In this document: piece by piece, positions 1 to 12,600 of the stretch
Position numbering within the stretch: position 1 is the stretch's first letter
Layout of the letters: each line of letters begins with the position of its first letter
Assembly (NCBI GenBank): GCA_947172415.1
Contig: OX359189.1
Location: forward strand, 890,501 to 954,500
Source of the DNA: Chondrosia reniformis
Taxonomy: Eukaryota; Porifera; Demospongiae; Chondrillida; Chondrillidae
Direction: 5' to 3'
Length of the DNA stretch: 64,000 bases
Notes under the pieces: generated by a model
Database searches by the model: none
Told to the model about the DNA's origin: nothing
The model's input: only the letters and a program-made list of their open reading frames with translations
Made by a program: the position numbers and the translations under genes

Positions 1-9
1 TTCAGGCCC

Positions 10-2395
10 CTAGTCAGGGCATACCTGCAGAGAGTCACTGGCAGAATGATTAAAAATTCAATAAATGACTTTGGACCTAACACCTAATTTCTCTTTGAGA
101 GATACGAGAGTTCTATAGGATTTGAAATTACAAAGTCATATGAACTGCCATGATTGTAGTTTATTTAAATAAACACTATACCTTGGTTAACTTATTGAAT
201 TGAGCTCCAACTTCTTCTGTGTTCAGAAGGTAAGGCAGATCAATGTCCATGTGGTAGAGGTTTGGGCGAGCACTCAACACTAATCTGTCTTCACCAATAT
301 CCAGAGCTAGACTGCCAGCACTGTTCTACAAGTGTACAAGCATGGATAATTGTACAGATAATTATGGAGAACTATGTATATACAGTATATATATAGTAAA
401 ATAGAAATGATCAATGCTGATACAGATTATTTGTTATGTTATGAGGTCATGGAAATAAAAATGGTGGCAGAAAATAATAACAATTAGTTGACTGTGATGA
501 TGGTGATTTGACTGGTGTTAAACTAAGCAAGGAGGCACCCAATGCACATCCTGTAAGTCGAACTAGGTCAAACTTACAACTTTGGGCAGTTTAACTTCCA
601 CCACTAGATACTGTGCCACTCCCTCTGGGGGCTCTTGAACTATTGTATATTCAGGTTCTAAGGTCTCCCTATGGAATTAACAACACAACATATTCAAGGC
701 TGCAGAGAAAGCACATAATCAACTGGTGCATATCTGTTACTTTTCTTCTTTGTCAGCCTCCACTTCCACAATCCTGGGTTTTGCTTTTTGCCTGACAAAC
801 TGCTCATGTAGTGTTCCCAACACTTTCCTATTCTTCAAGATTTTACATTCTTTGAAAAAATATTGAGATTAAGATTAACAGATAGATTGATGTGTGTGTA
901 GTCTTGACACATTTTACTGAAAAAGATGAGACCGACTGACATACGTACACAGTTAGCAGACCTTTCAATCATATGCTGTACATCATAACATACGTATACA
1001 CATGACACTTCTTGCATGTTGCACATCAGATAATAGTATCTATATACTTCCTATATATACTGGTATGGTTCATATGTGTATGTATGCACCTCTTGATAGG
1101 AGAACACTATTCTTCTGTTCAATGCCCTCTAAGATGAGCGTCAGTATAAAGTTTAACAAGATTGGTCTCTCTTGTGTCTTTGTATAAAAGTCCGAATTTA
1201 TTATGACATCGTACGCAGTGCAACCATTTCCAGCTACATACATATAATACATATGTATGTACATATACATAGTGATGGAGGAAGTAGTATATATTTATTG
1301 ATGAGGCTAAGTAAGATGGTTCTTTGATAGATTTCCATTTTGAATATCTGGGAGACAATCACTGGTTGCTATTTAATCAGGGCTTCAGTCCCCCAACCAA
1401 GATAAGACTTTTGAATGATTTGGTGTAATATCTCCCAGTGATTATTCACTTTCCTACCACATAATTTATATGTATACATATAGAATATACCATTATCCAC
1501 CTCCACATGAGGCTCGCCAATACTCATAGGAACTCGATATCTCATGGGATCTCCAGACTGGATTATATCAGCCAATTCCTCATCGGAAACGTCTCTTGGA
1601 GATGGAACCTGTTTGAAAATGGGTACAAATGACTCTACTAGTCCATACAATACCATGACATAGGTGCAAGGAGACTAAGGTAATTTGACTATTTTTTTAG
1701 ACTAATCATTTAGGGTATAGAATTTGGTCACCTCATTCTGGCTTATCTCTCAAGATCAGCAGTTCGCTTAATCACAATTAATGTTAGCTCCCAATTATAG
1801 AAAAATGAGGCGATATTAGGTAACAATATATACAACCTCGTATACACACAATGAAAGTCATATTCTTACAGCACTCACTTTATCAGATTTGCAGACATTT
1901 ATAAAAGCTTTTTCCTTTTTGTCAGTACTTGTTTTCAAACAAAATCCTATTCGTTGACGGAAACAAGTCAACTGTTATAGACTATATAATAGTACATAAC
2001 TGGCTGTTATGTGCCAATAAAATGTAGTTGATTCACATTAAGTATACACGTTGACACAGACCCAGTTTCATTGCTAAAGGTAGCTCACCTGGCTGTGGTA
2101 TTATTCGAACACTACTTATACTTTGTTGATCATCCAATATTGAAATAGGATCCTTTATCTATGAACACCAATACGTATGCACATATAGCGCTAAAGCAAC
2201 AAACAGTATGCCACAGTGATGAAAATATAAATAAGCTAAAATGATACCGCGCCACAATAACGAAGTTACATTTTACGGATGTAGAATATTGCAACAACAA
2301 GGTAAATTATGTGCGCAAACCTTCGCTTGGAAAGATTGCAACAAAGAATCCTCCGATGGAAAACCTATTTCATTGTCCAGTAAAGTCGAAGCCAT
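10..2395 (-). CDS. PIH1D1: PIH1 domain-containing protein 1 (R2TP cofactor)
   Basis: Multi-exon minus-strand gene. PIH1D1 is the adaptor of the R2TP/HSP90 co-chaperone complex and binds CK2-phosphorylated clients such as TELO2 for assembly of snoRNPs, RNA polymerases and PIKKs (family knowledge). Exons read by homology: 2321-2395 (start Met), about 2092-2161, about 1879-1953, about 1488-1640 (SIGEPHVEVDN block), about 1093-1238 (GCTAYDVIINSDFY, the PIH core), about 737-857, about 577-672, about 187-327 (CS-like domain with DIGEDRLVLSARP) and a tiny last exon at 10-24 giving the stop. The order and spacing follow human PIH1D1 from end to end. The start Met at 2395 is the only one that gives a sensible short first exon. 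Small exons and the last 15-bp exon are the least certain parts. The gene is divergent from the putative RNA gene on its right. Confidence 0.9.
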
Positions 2396-2445
2396 TTTCT
2401 GGAGAATTACGCAATACTGGCTGCTATTAAAACTATAATTTAGGC

Positions 2446-2527
2446 TGACGTCATCTAACACGTGACCGTAAATTCCTAATTTGGAATTTGCGCGGGAAAA
2501 ATAGAAGCAGCCATATAAAAGATGGCG
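2446..2527. promoter_or_regulatory. Shared promoter region of PIH1D1 and the putative ncRNA
   Basis: Within 130 bp of the PIH1D1 start lie a palindromic CRE (TGACGTCA, 2446-2453), an E-box CACGTGAC (2459-2466), an E2F-like GCGCGGGAAA (about 2490-2499), a TATA element TATAAAA (2514-2520) and a YY1-like AAGATGGCG (about 2519-2527). Such a cluster is typical of a divergent core promoter. The TATA faces right if it serves the GC-rich block that follows. Confidence 0.55.
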
Positions 2528-2540
2528 AGGTGTGAAAAAT

Positions 2541-3197
2541 CTCAGTTTACCCCCAGTGGCTTACTTGACGCGTGAGATTGCTAAAGTTTCTGTGCCTGAC
2601 GGTGGTCTTTCCTTATCCCAAGTAGTCCTGTTCGGAGCGCTAGACAAGTAGACCCAGGATTCCCCTCGGCTCCGCCAGCGAGCCGAGAATGCGGCCTGGT
2701 GTCACGTTGGATATGCAATCTGATCAGGAACTCAGTGGGAGGGTTGGTGCTTGGGATTGGTCCTCACTAGCTCTGGCTTCGGCTGGGGTCTGACGGCACG
2801 GAGATTGAGGTAATCACGTAACTATGTAAGTTGAAGTCGGTTGTCGACACCTGATTTGGGCAGTTGTTTCGCCAGTCCCCACTTCAAGGACGTCATCCGA
2901 TCCTGAGGAGTTAAAGGTGTGGCAACACACTGATTCTCATCGGGGCAGTTTGCGGTTCGGGAGGGTCGGACTTGGCATAGGCTGAAAGTGAGGCTAACGC
3001 CGATCGATTCCTATGTCATGGCTAGTAACTCCATGAGTGCAGATTACTGCGCAGTTACAGCTTCTGTTACACAATAGTTAGTGTCAACGCTGTGGGGTGG
3101 GGCACGATGTACTTTCACCTCCTCGTGGTGTGCCCTGGGACAACTCTACTTGAGTTGTGCTGAGAGAAGTACATGACCAGTTTGAAGATCTATTTTT
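2541..3197 (+). ncRNA. Candidate structured non-coding RNA (unclassified)
   Basis: I see no coding gene here, and no ORF of 60 codons. The block is much more GC-rich than its AT-rich surroundings, which in such genomes is a mark of structural RNA. A TATA element sits at 2514-2520. I find no run of four T on the plus strand from there until TTTTT at 3193-3197, as expected for a Pol III transcript. Stems seen: 2665-2672/2680-2687 (8 bp), 2770-2777/2782-2789 closed by a cUUCGg tetraloop (GU-rich), 2831-2837/2881-2887, 2917-2921/2926-2930 closed by a GCAA (GNRA) loop, 2973-2981/3010-3018, and a pseudoknot near the 3' end. The tetraloops only make sense on the plus strand. It does not resemble RNase P, MRP, 7SK, SRP or U-RNA sequences I know, and no telomere template is visible. 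A short ORF (2522-2575, 17 codons) could instead mean a Pol II leader. The 5' end is estimated from the TATA position. Confidence 0.5.
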
Positions 3198-3630
3198 CTC
3201 AAGTTAAGTCACTTATGAGACATCTAATTGCATCGTTATATTTCATGTATTTTCATTGTGTAGGATATGGAGGAGTTGTTTTTCTGTGAAATACAGATTG
3301 TGTGTAATACAAAACTTTAGTAAACTTTAATTTAACATCTAGATGACTAATAAATTTAGTAAAAGTATTTTAGTCTTTGTGAAAGTTACAAATAACCGTA
3401 TATATAATTTTAACTTTATAAGATAAAATATAAATTTAGTATGTGAGGATGTATTTACAGTACAAGTTACAATATGTACTAAGGTAATCTAAATAATTAT
3501 ATATTAAATTACACTTTAGCACAGCTACACTTTATAGAGTTGATTCAAAATAAATCAATTACAGCTTTTGATCATAAAGCAGCTTTTAAACATTTTAAAA
3601 TACAAGTCAAGGTCAAGTAGATTTGAAATT
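3198..3630. other. Intergenic, AT-rich
   Basis: This stretch lies between the candidate RNA and the 3' end of the mannose-6-phosphate receptor gene. It probably holds the 3' UTR of the latter (minus strand). No other feature is seen. Confidence 0.6.
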
Positions 3631-6600
3631 CTACAAATTTAAAAGCTCTTCATCACTTTCTGAGCTGTCAGCTTTTGGATGTGGACTGGATGAGGAAGAT
3701 CCTTCGTTTAGTTCCTCATCACTGTCCCCATCTCCCTTGCGCTCACTCTCCAATAAAGAAGCTTCCTCTTCATCTTGTGCCAGCTAGACAAAATGGAAGA
3801 AACTTAAAACTAGACAAACCTGCAGTTAATGTGCATGACTTACAACTGTGTATTTGACGGGCCGGTTATCAAGGTCTCTATCCAGAAAAACTTTGAGAAA
3901 GGTTCCTTTAATCAAATATCTGCAAACATGATTAAATCAAAAACAAGAAAGCAAATCCTCTATATATTTAGTATAGTAAATATCGTGTATCTAGACCAAA
4001 TGAATGACTAATCTAACACCATTTTTCTACAAGCTACATCTATTCTAGAGTAAAATGCCTATAAGGAACTAAACCTATTGAGAGATTTGGATGAGGATAC
4101 AAGAGTCTTTTCCATCTTCTCCGCTGGCCATGTATAAACATTCATACAAATAAATACATCATAAGTAATTTGAAGATGACACAAACCTGAATTTTTTGCT
4201 TCTACAAATAAACAAGAGAATAATGCCAATGATAATGACGACTATGATGAGTACAACTACGACAACAATTGAGGTTTTGGAACTGGAGTCATCCTTGGTT
4301 ACATTTGGGAGCCCACTATCTGAAGTTGGTGGTGAGGTTGTAACTGTAGCACTTCATGGAGAGGAAGAGGGAGAGGGAGAGGATAAGAGAGAGCACAAAA
4401 ATGTGAAATGATAGTTCATAAACCAGTACCAATATAATCCACTTACTGTTCTGTACACTGTGAAGTTTGGCCTGTAAGGATAAAACTTCCATTTACTTGA
4501 CCCTTCTCTATTGTTAACTATACAAAAATATTAGTTTACATTACAAAACAGTATATGTCAGGAAAATTTAACTTTTCCATATCTTATAGTTTCAAGGAAA
4601 TGTTTTAACACAAACACATAGCAAATTGGAGACAGATAAACACGTTGAGTCTATATTGAGTTCTAAAGCACTTTGAATCTATCCATATACATCACATAAC
4701 TGATTGGTTTAACTCACTACTGTAGTTGCATTACTGGGCACACAATCTAGTCTGATGGAAAAAGCTGGCTTTCCATTATTTTTCGCCAAATAGAAAGTAA
4801 TACGGTCATCTAATGCAGGAAAAATGTACTGGCACAATTTGAATGTGAAAATATTTACTTTAATGTTTGGGGAACCATCCTCCCTTCTCAGTTATCATGA
4901 TGCACCCAAACATAGAAGTGACGTGTATACTTAAATTGCAGTATGCCACTCCTGTATGGTTAGCTTTTATCACTGTCTTGTTTTGTTACTTTTTCCAGAT
5001 GTGCTAGCCATTGCTGTCATACTTAATATGTACTAACTTCATTTATTGAACTAGTAATAATAGAGTTAATTTATCTTTGATTGGTCAATAACAGAGAGCA
5101 GGGGGGAATGTGATTGGTAGAGTATAGTGTGACTAATTTTAGAATGTATACAACAAATAAAAACACATATACGTATGTACCTTTAATAAAAATGCTTCCA
5201 TTGTAAGTATTCACATTTTCCTCCCCCTTCAGTGTAACCTCTCCACAAGTGGAATGACAAGACTGACAAAGCTGAATGCTTCCTGTTAGGCCTTCATCAG
5301 AAAATGTATATTTGACTTTACTATAAAGGACAAACGTATATCACCATCAGGTATTATTGGACCTCTTTTTGCACATTACACAAAATATCACTACTTCTTT
5401 GAATAAACATTATAAAATATTGGTTTAGAAGCAAAGAAATTCCATAACAACAGTGTATCCATGGCAACAGGATATAGTGTACCTGATTTCAGTTAGGTAA
5501 AAGGAGTGACTATTATCTTTCTCGTCTTTTGGGCACTTTCCCCCACAGATACAGCTACTAGGACTAAACAGAGATGTAAGAAAGATATGTCAGACATGTT
5601 TATCACAGTGAAGCAAGCAGTTGGACCTGTTACTCACATGGTAGTTACAGGACATGCCACTAAGGTGTTCCATGTAAAGTAGTAGTTGCAATTGCCATAC
5701 TTTGATGAAAACCTACCATAACAACAAATAAGTAAGACAAGCAACTATTTATATTACACTATTATAACTATTTATATTATATTACACTATTATAACTATT
5801 TATATTATATTACACTATTATAACTATTTATATTATATTACACTATTATAACTATTTATATTATATTACACTCAAACTACAAAAGTCAATATAGGGGAAC
5901 TCTACTGAATACAATACAAACTGATTGAGCATACGTACTTTAGATCGCCAAAAGGAACTTCACAAGCAATTTGTATCTGAATCACACCACTTGAATGGCA
6001 TGCTAGATCACGATTATCATAGGATATCAATAGGTGTTTGCCATCACCTAGCAACCACAAATAAGGAAAGGTAGAAAAGATAAAGGTAAGTTATCGGAGC
6101 ACACATATTGAATTACTGACTGCTTGTATCGATCTTCTGAGAGGAAGTGGAAGCTAAGTCAATTATGTTGCCATTCTTCTTCTTCAGACAGACAGCAGAA
6201 TCCTGAGAACACTCAGCTACAGTGAGAGAGGCAGTTTATCACAGAACATAAATATATAATTATTATGACTTACACCTCAGTTCTGGTAACAAAGATACTT
6301 CAATGGAACTGCATATGTTGATGTAGTAAATATCTTCTTCCTTTTCCTTCCTGTATGCACATTACAAGTGGGCGGGTGGATTGGTTAGATAATTAAGCAG
6401 GTTGGTTATTAGATAAGTGAGTGAATGGGTGGGTGGATGGATAATTGAGTGGGTGGGTGAATGAGTGAGTGGGTGAGTGGGTGGATAAATGTAAATGAAT
6501 GAGTGGGTGGGTGGATTGGACATACTTATTCACAATATAAGCTTTAGAGTCAGTCAATCCTGATAAGTCATAAAAGGTTTGGAGGTTACTGTTGTAATAT

Positions 6601-9600
6601 TGACACTGTGCATCAGCAGAGGAACAGGCATACCTGGTGTACCAATATACATACTGGACACACCCATTAGAGTCTACCTGTGAAAATAAAGTAGCAAAGG
6701 AGGACATATTACTTGCAAGGCATATCTATAAAAATTGATATCCTTCACGTGCACTTCAAATCACAGTTATCTGACCATCCTGCTCAGACACAATTAGATT
6801 ACCAGAGTGTAAATGTTGTATATGACAACTTGGCTAGTACTGTAACTGTTCGTAACCACCAGAAACACACACAATTGAAGCACTATACTGTAAGCATATG
6901 GCAACTGACGCTGTCCTGGTTTAGTCTCAACAACTGTTTTATTACATTTTCTCTTTTGTAGAATTACAGAGTTGTGGTAGGGATTATTATAGTATTAGTA
7001 TTAGTATTAGTATTAGTATTAGTATTAGTATTAGTATTAGTATTAGTATTAGTATTAGTATTAGTATTAGTATACGTACACTCAAACGCCTCTATTACAA
7101 ACACCTTGGGACCAGACCCTGTCCGTAAGTGAGAAAAGTCCGTATATTAGAATATCAAGTTCTTGTTTTTATTGCGATCTTTCCAAATATCGCTGACGGT
7201 TGATTTGGCAACTCCATACTTATCGACCACAAATTTCTTTCAATTTTGTGTCAAGAGACAGTACAGACCTCTTCCACAACGGTGTCTGCCATCTTCTTGA
7301 GTCTTGTAGATAGAATAAAATGGATGCCGAAAATGGCTTGCGCAATGTTTAGATCGTTCGGTAGACAGGCGAATCTCAATTGGAGGAGTCCGTAAAATAG
7401 AGGTGTTTGAGTGTAATTGTATTAACTTACTCCATGGTAAAAGTAGTCATCATCATCAGATGAGTCTGTGTGGTCACATAGCAACAGAACATACACTTCA
7501 TAAACTGCATAATATAGACATGTAATTAAGGTAAATAATAATAGTAATCTGATAATAATTTATAGGATTTATACACGTAACAATGCATGAAAAATCTAAT
7601 ATACCATTTTCCTACATGCTATGCCTATTCTGTAAATAAAGCCTATAGGGGAACTAAACCTGAAGAGAGCTTTGGATGAAGATACAGGAGTCTTTTCTTC
7701 CTTCTTTTCCTCTCTTTTATCTTCTTCTCCACTGGGCCAGACAGCTGTTTCTGGGTTAGGGTTCTTCTTCTTCATCAGTGATCTTTAATACATGCTATGT
7801 TACCCATACATTATATTAGCAAGTATTAAATTATATACCTTTATCGTTACCGCCATCTTTACATTTCTTTTCTGATTTAAACACCATTGTGGCAGAATCT
7901 GGATAAGCTGTACTGTCTTTTCCACTGAACCGATATGTTAGAGAGGAATTCCAGACAACAGAACAGACAGCAATGGTTAATGATTCTCCTCCTCCTCCTC
8001 CGCTAGTAGGGACAGTTATCTGCCAGAGGGGGAGAGACTACAATTATACAGGAGAGCACAGGAGTGCAATAATACAGTGGTGGCGGAAATTCAGAAACAG
8101 AATACAGAAGAATATTACCCCATCCCACTTAGTCCATTCTAATAGTACTTACATTCTTTTGTGTAAGAGGAATAAAGTTCATATATGCTCCATGACTTAG
8201 TGTAAATACACAATTTTTTTGGTTGACATTCTTTTGTTTTGTAACTGATTTCAATTCACAGGCTTCGGGCGAGTTGAATTCAATATCAAATTGGCATGCC
8301 TTGGAAGTGGGATTTCTCATTGTCAATGAATTCTAGAAAATAATATAAAATGAAAGATGAGACAAGCATGGCACAATGAATGGCAACATTTCCATACCTT
8401 TTCAGAGCACCTAAAGTGGATTAAAGTGGAGTACTGTTCACCTTTCTCTGAACAGTTGGATCCTCCCAAATACTCTATCACTGCATGCTGACCATCTGTA
8501 CTTTCTACTTTTGGTGCAGAGGTCACATGACCTAAATTCTGCAAAGGGATTGGTTAAAATACTGGCTATATCAGGGCAAGCCTTTAATTTGAAATAAACA
8601 CTAATTCACAAAACTTACAAAATAGCTAGGTTTGTCATTAAATGTTTTCCTGAAGCAAACAGCAGCACCTGGTGGGCACTTCAAGACCTTAGCATCCAAA
8701 GGATCCAAATTCCGGCACACTCGTAGCCAAAACTGTCCATCTCCAACGTTTTCTTCTTGACCCTGCAGATAAGAACAGACAAAAGATATTCATTTCAAGC
8801 CGCTAAGAATAACAATAGTTGACTGGTTGCTAGGCAACAACTCACAACCCAAGTGCTGGCCATCAGAGGAGTCAGGTCAAAGTACTGGGTACTGTCACTA
8901 TTCTCTGCTATACATTCAATCTGGATCCATAGAACATGAATACATAAATAATCAAAGTGCTAAACAGACAAGCAGTGAAGAGGGAAAAGATGAAACAAGC
9001 AATACAGGGAAACAAACTACATTGTCATACACAGTGACACACCAATATTCTACTGGAGGACAGAATGGACACACAAGTGGATATCACTGCAAACACTAGA
9101 GCTATTCTGTTTACCTAGAAATTAACCTATACTATAATGAAAATTATTAGGCATGCTAAATGTTGAATATAGTACTCTTTTATTGGACAATCTAATAATA
9201 TTTGGGCAAAACGTTGCAATAATTGGAAGTTTGATTTACTTGATGGTGTGCCAGATTGTTCAATAAAACAGTAATATGTTTAACCTATACTAAATAGGAA
9301 GGTAACAAAATAAGAAATCTATCTTGCAAAGTCTTAGAAGTTTAACAAACTCCTTTGTAGTGTACTTCTGACATAACTCACAGCATCATTACAGAGCAGT
9401 GGAGTGGGCCAGAATATGTCTACTGCACACTCGTCTACAGAGTGCTGCAGGTAAGGTTTTGGATCACTTCTTCTGGAGCAGACTAGAGATATTCTGACAG
9501 TTGTGAACTTTCTACCCCCATTACCAGGACAAGTTTGTAAGTCTGTGTAAATAATCTCAAGAGCTCCGTCACTTGCTATCACAATATAATGTTTTTGTTT

Positions 9601-12600
9601 AGCTATGTTGGTGGAATTTCTACAGACGGCAATACCATCTCCACATTTCTTAGGTGAGGAACCACAGAGGCTGAAATGATAGGTGTAACCATTATAATCG
9701 GCCGAGTATTCCAGTTGATCAAACATGGCTGAAATGTTGTAAGTTCTGGAGGTGAGGTCATTAGTGATTGAGCAGACGTCATTAGTGGTGTTGGATGTGA
9801 ATGTGAGGGTGTCCAGGGGACAGGCATATTTGCTGGTCATGGAGAATGTGTACACATCTCCTAGTAGACTGCTCTGCAATAAGGCCGGACTCTGGGAGAC
9901 AAAGGGAGAGTAAAGCAAGTAACTCAATTTCCAACACACAAAACACAAAATTCATTGCCACTAATATCTAATTATTGCCACACTTAAAACAGACTATAAT
10001 TCAGCGAGTACAAGAAAACCACTCATATACGTAGTAATGCTACAAGTCTATCTTTAGGATGGTCACTTGCAAAAACCAGTTGCTCCAATTGAGTCCAAAT
10101 TTTCAGATAAATTGAGTATTGCAAGTGACTACGTTAGGCAGGTATCCCTACATTATAACTCACGTATTCTACTGTAGCGTCACAGTAGACAATCACACCA
10201 ATATTCCCCCCTTTACCTGGGAAGGAGAACCTTAGCCCTCTTCCATTGTCCCAGATGGAAGGCGGTTCTGTACTCATGCGATATGATGTAGGATTCCTAT
10301 ATGTATAGTACACAAGACAAAGGTTGCAACAATAGAGTGTGATATTACCAAATACCATAGGTACATTGCACAATACCATGTGATATTACCAAATACCATA
10401 GGTACATTGCACAATACCATATGATATTACCAAATACCATAGGTACATTGCACAATACCATATGATATTACCAAATACCATAGGCACATTGCACAATACC
10501 ATATGATATTACCAAATACCATAGGTACATAGTATAATACAATACAATTTTGTGGTGCAATATACATCATAATGTTGTGTAATTCAAACTATTGGGAGTA
10601 ATGGTAGGCACTGACATTTTGCTATCCATTGCGCAAGCTCCTGAGTAAGCATCACACTTTGATACAGTAGGCTGAGAGAGGTTCAGAGACTGACAAAGAG
10701 CAAAATACAAGTGCCAATTTGACAGTCCAACTGCTTCTATGTTGCCGAGAATGGTCAATGGAATGAGGTCATATCCCTTAATAGTGCACACCTCAACAGT
10801 TTTGATATCATGACAGATATCCTTGTCATAGAATGTTAATCTAAAATAATACTTGCAAGTGTCTTCACTCAGGAACTCTAAAGAAGGTTTATCTTGCCCA
10901 CTCTTGCATTGAATGTGAACTTCAGTAGTACGAGGTCTGTTCACCTTGTGACAAGAATCTCCTCCGGTAAAGTTCAAGGTCCAATCTCCCCAACCTCGGG
11001 AGTAGATTGTGCTTGTGTTGGCCATTCCCAGAGCGTGAGAAAATGACTTATCAGACGTCTTTATTTGACATCCAGCATAAACAGCTTCACCCTTTTCGCT
11101 ACATTTCAAAGGCTTGCCACATATACTGAGATTGTACCTGTAGCCATCATCATCGATAGAGAGGTGGTTTGAGGCACTCAGGATGTCCGCAAAGTTGAAC
11201 TTCTTTCCAGTGTAGGGATCAGTAGTGGTACAGTCAGTCTTACCAGGGAGTGGACAAGCAAAAGGGGTTATCCACCTTATACTGAAGAGACAGCGATTTG
11301 CATCATACGAGTCAAGGACTGGAATTCCCTAATGAAAAAAAACAAATTTAGAATAATTATAGAAGGAATAGAAAGCCTAGCTGTTTGAGGCATAGAAGGT
11401 CTGGCTGTCTGAGGCATGGAAGGTCTGGCTGTTTGAGGCATGGAAGGTCTGGCTGTTTGAGGCATAGTAGGTCTGGCTGTTTGAGGCATAGTAGGTCTGG
11501 CTGTTTGAGGCATAGTAGGTCTGGCTGTTTGAGGCATAGTAGGTCTGGCTGTTTGAGGCATAGTAGGTCTGGCTGTTTGAGGCATAGTAGGTCTGGCTGT
11601 TTGAGGCGTGGAAGGTCTGGCTGGTTGAGGCATAGAATGTCTGGCTGTTTGAGACGTGGAAGGTCTGGCTGGTTGAGGCATAGTAGGTCTGGCTGTTTGA
11701 GGCATGGAAGGTCTGGCTGTTTGAGGCATGGAAGGTCTGGCTGTTTGAGGCATAGAAGGTCTGGCTGGTTGAGGTATAAAACCCTTTACAAACTAATCTG
11801 TAAATCCCCCTCAAATAACACTTAAATTAGCTCTCTCTATCAAAGTATTAATATATTACAACTCATAGACTGTCTCACTTCTGCATGTGTTTCACGGTCA
11901 CAGATAAAACTGATTAGCACTTCATATGTCTTGCCTTCTTTACAGATGTCTCCATTCTGATAAAGGAGTTGAACACTATAACCTTTTTCTGGGTACTTGA
12001 CGAAGTCTCCCACAGCCTCACCAAGAGACAGTCTCTTTGTGCCATTCTTGAAGCAGGCCGCAGAGCCATAGGGACAATCCAGGAGGGCTTGGTCTTTGGA
12101 GCGGTTGACTGGACCGCATAGTGAGATCACCAAACTGCTATTAGGACTTATATCACTAACATCAACCAATACGTTCTGACCAGTCAAGGACTGAAGGTCA
12201 TATCGAGAACCTTGCTGCTCCGTGATACACTGCATGCGACTTGGTGGACAGGCCAATCTAAAGGAGGACAACAGTTGAAGAAAGTGTGTAACAAAAGAGA
12301 TGTAAATAAAATGAAAATAAATTGTAAAACAAACAGTCAATAAAAATGAAAAGTGAAAGTGAACATTAATGACATTAATGAAGGATTTAGTAGTGCATCT
12401 CTAAAAGTAGGGTATATACCTAGTTGGCCAAATGAAGTTGTAGACACAGTCAGTTTCATTCACAAAGGTAGGTGATGCTGGGTTGGCCTTGTCCTCTGGG
12501 CAAATAAAAAGAATTTCAGTCTTTCTCTTTGTCTTTGTGTGCGAGCACAAGGTACCATTAGCATAAGTCAGTTTAGTACTGCCATCTGGAAATCGCACCA

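Noticed and set aside
2541..3197. Telomerase RNA, RNase P/MRP or 7SK identity for the candidate RNA
   Set aside because: No CTAACCCTAA-type template and no recognisable P/MRP or 7SK core motifs were found; left unclassified.
8827..9099. 90-codon plus-strand frame
   Set aside because: Overlaps minus-strand receptor exons and an intron; Ser/Thr/Gln-rich read-through without support.
11277..11825. Long open frames on both strands over the 24-bp repeat
   Set aside because: They are products of a 3n-length minisatellite inside an intron; translations are pure repeats (MPQTARP, GCLRHSRS).
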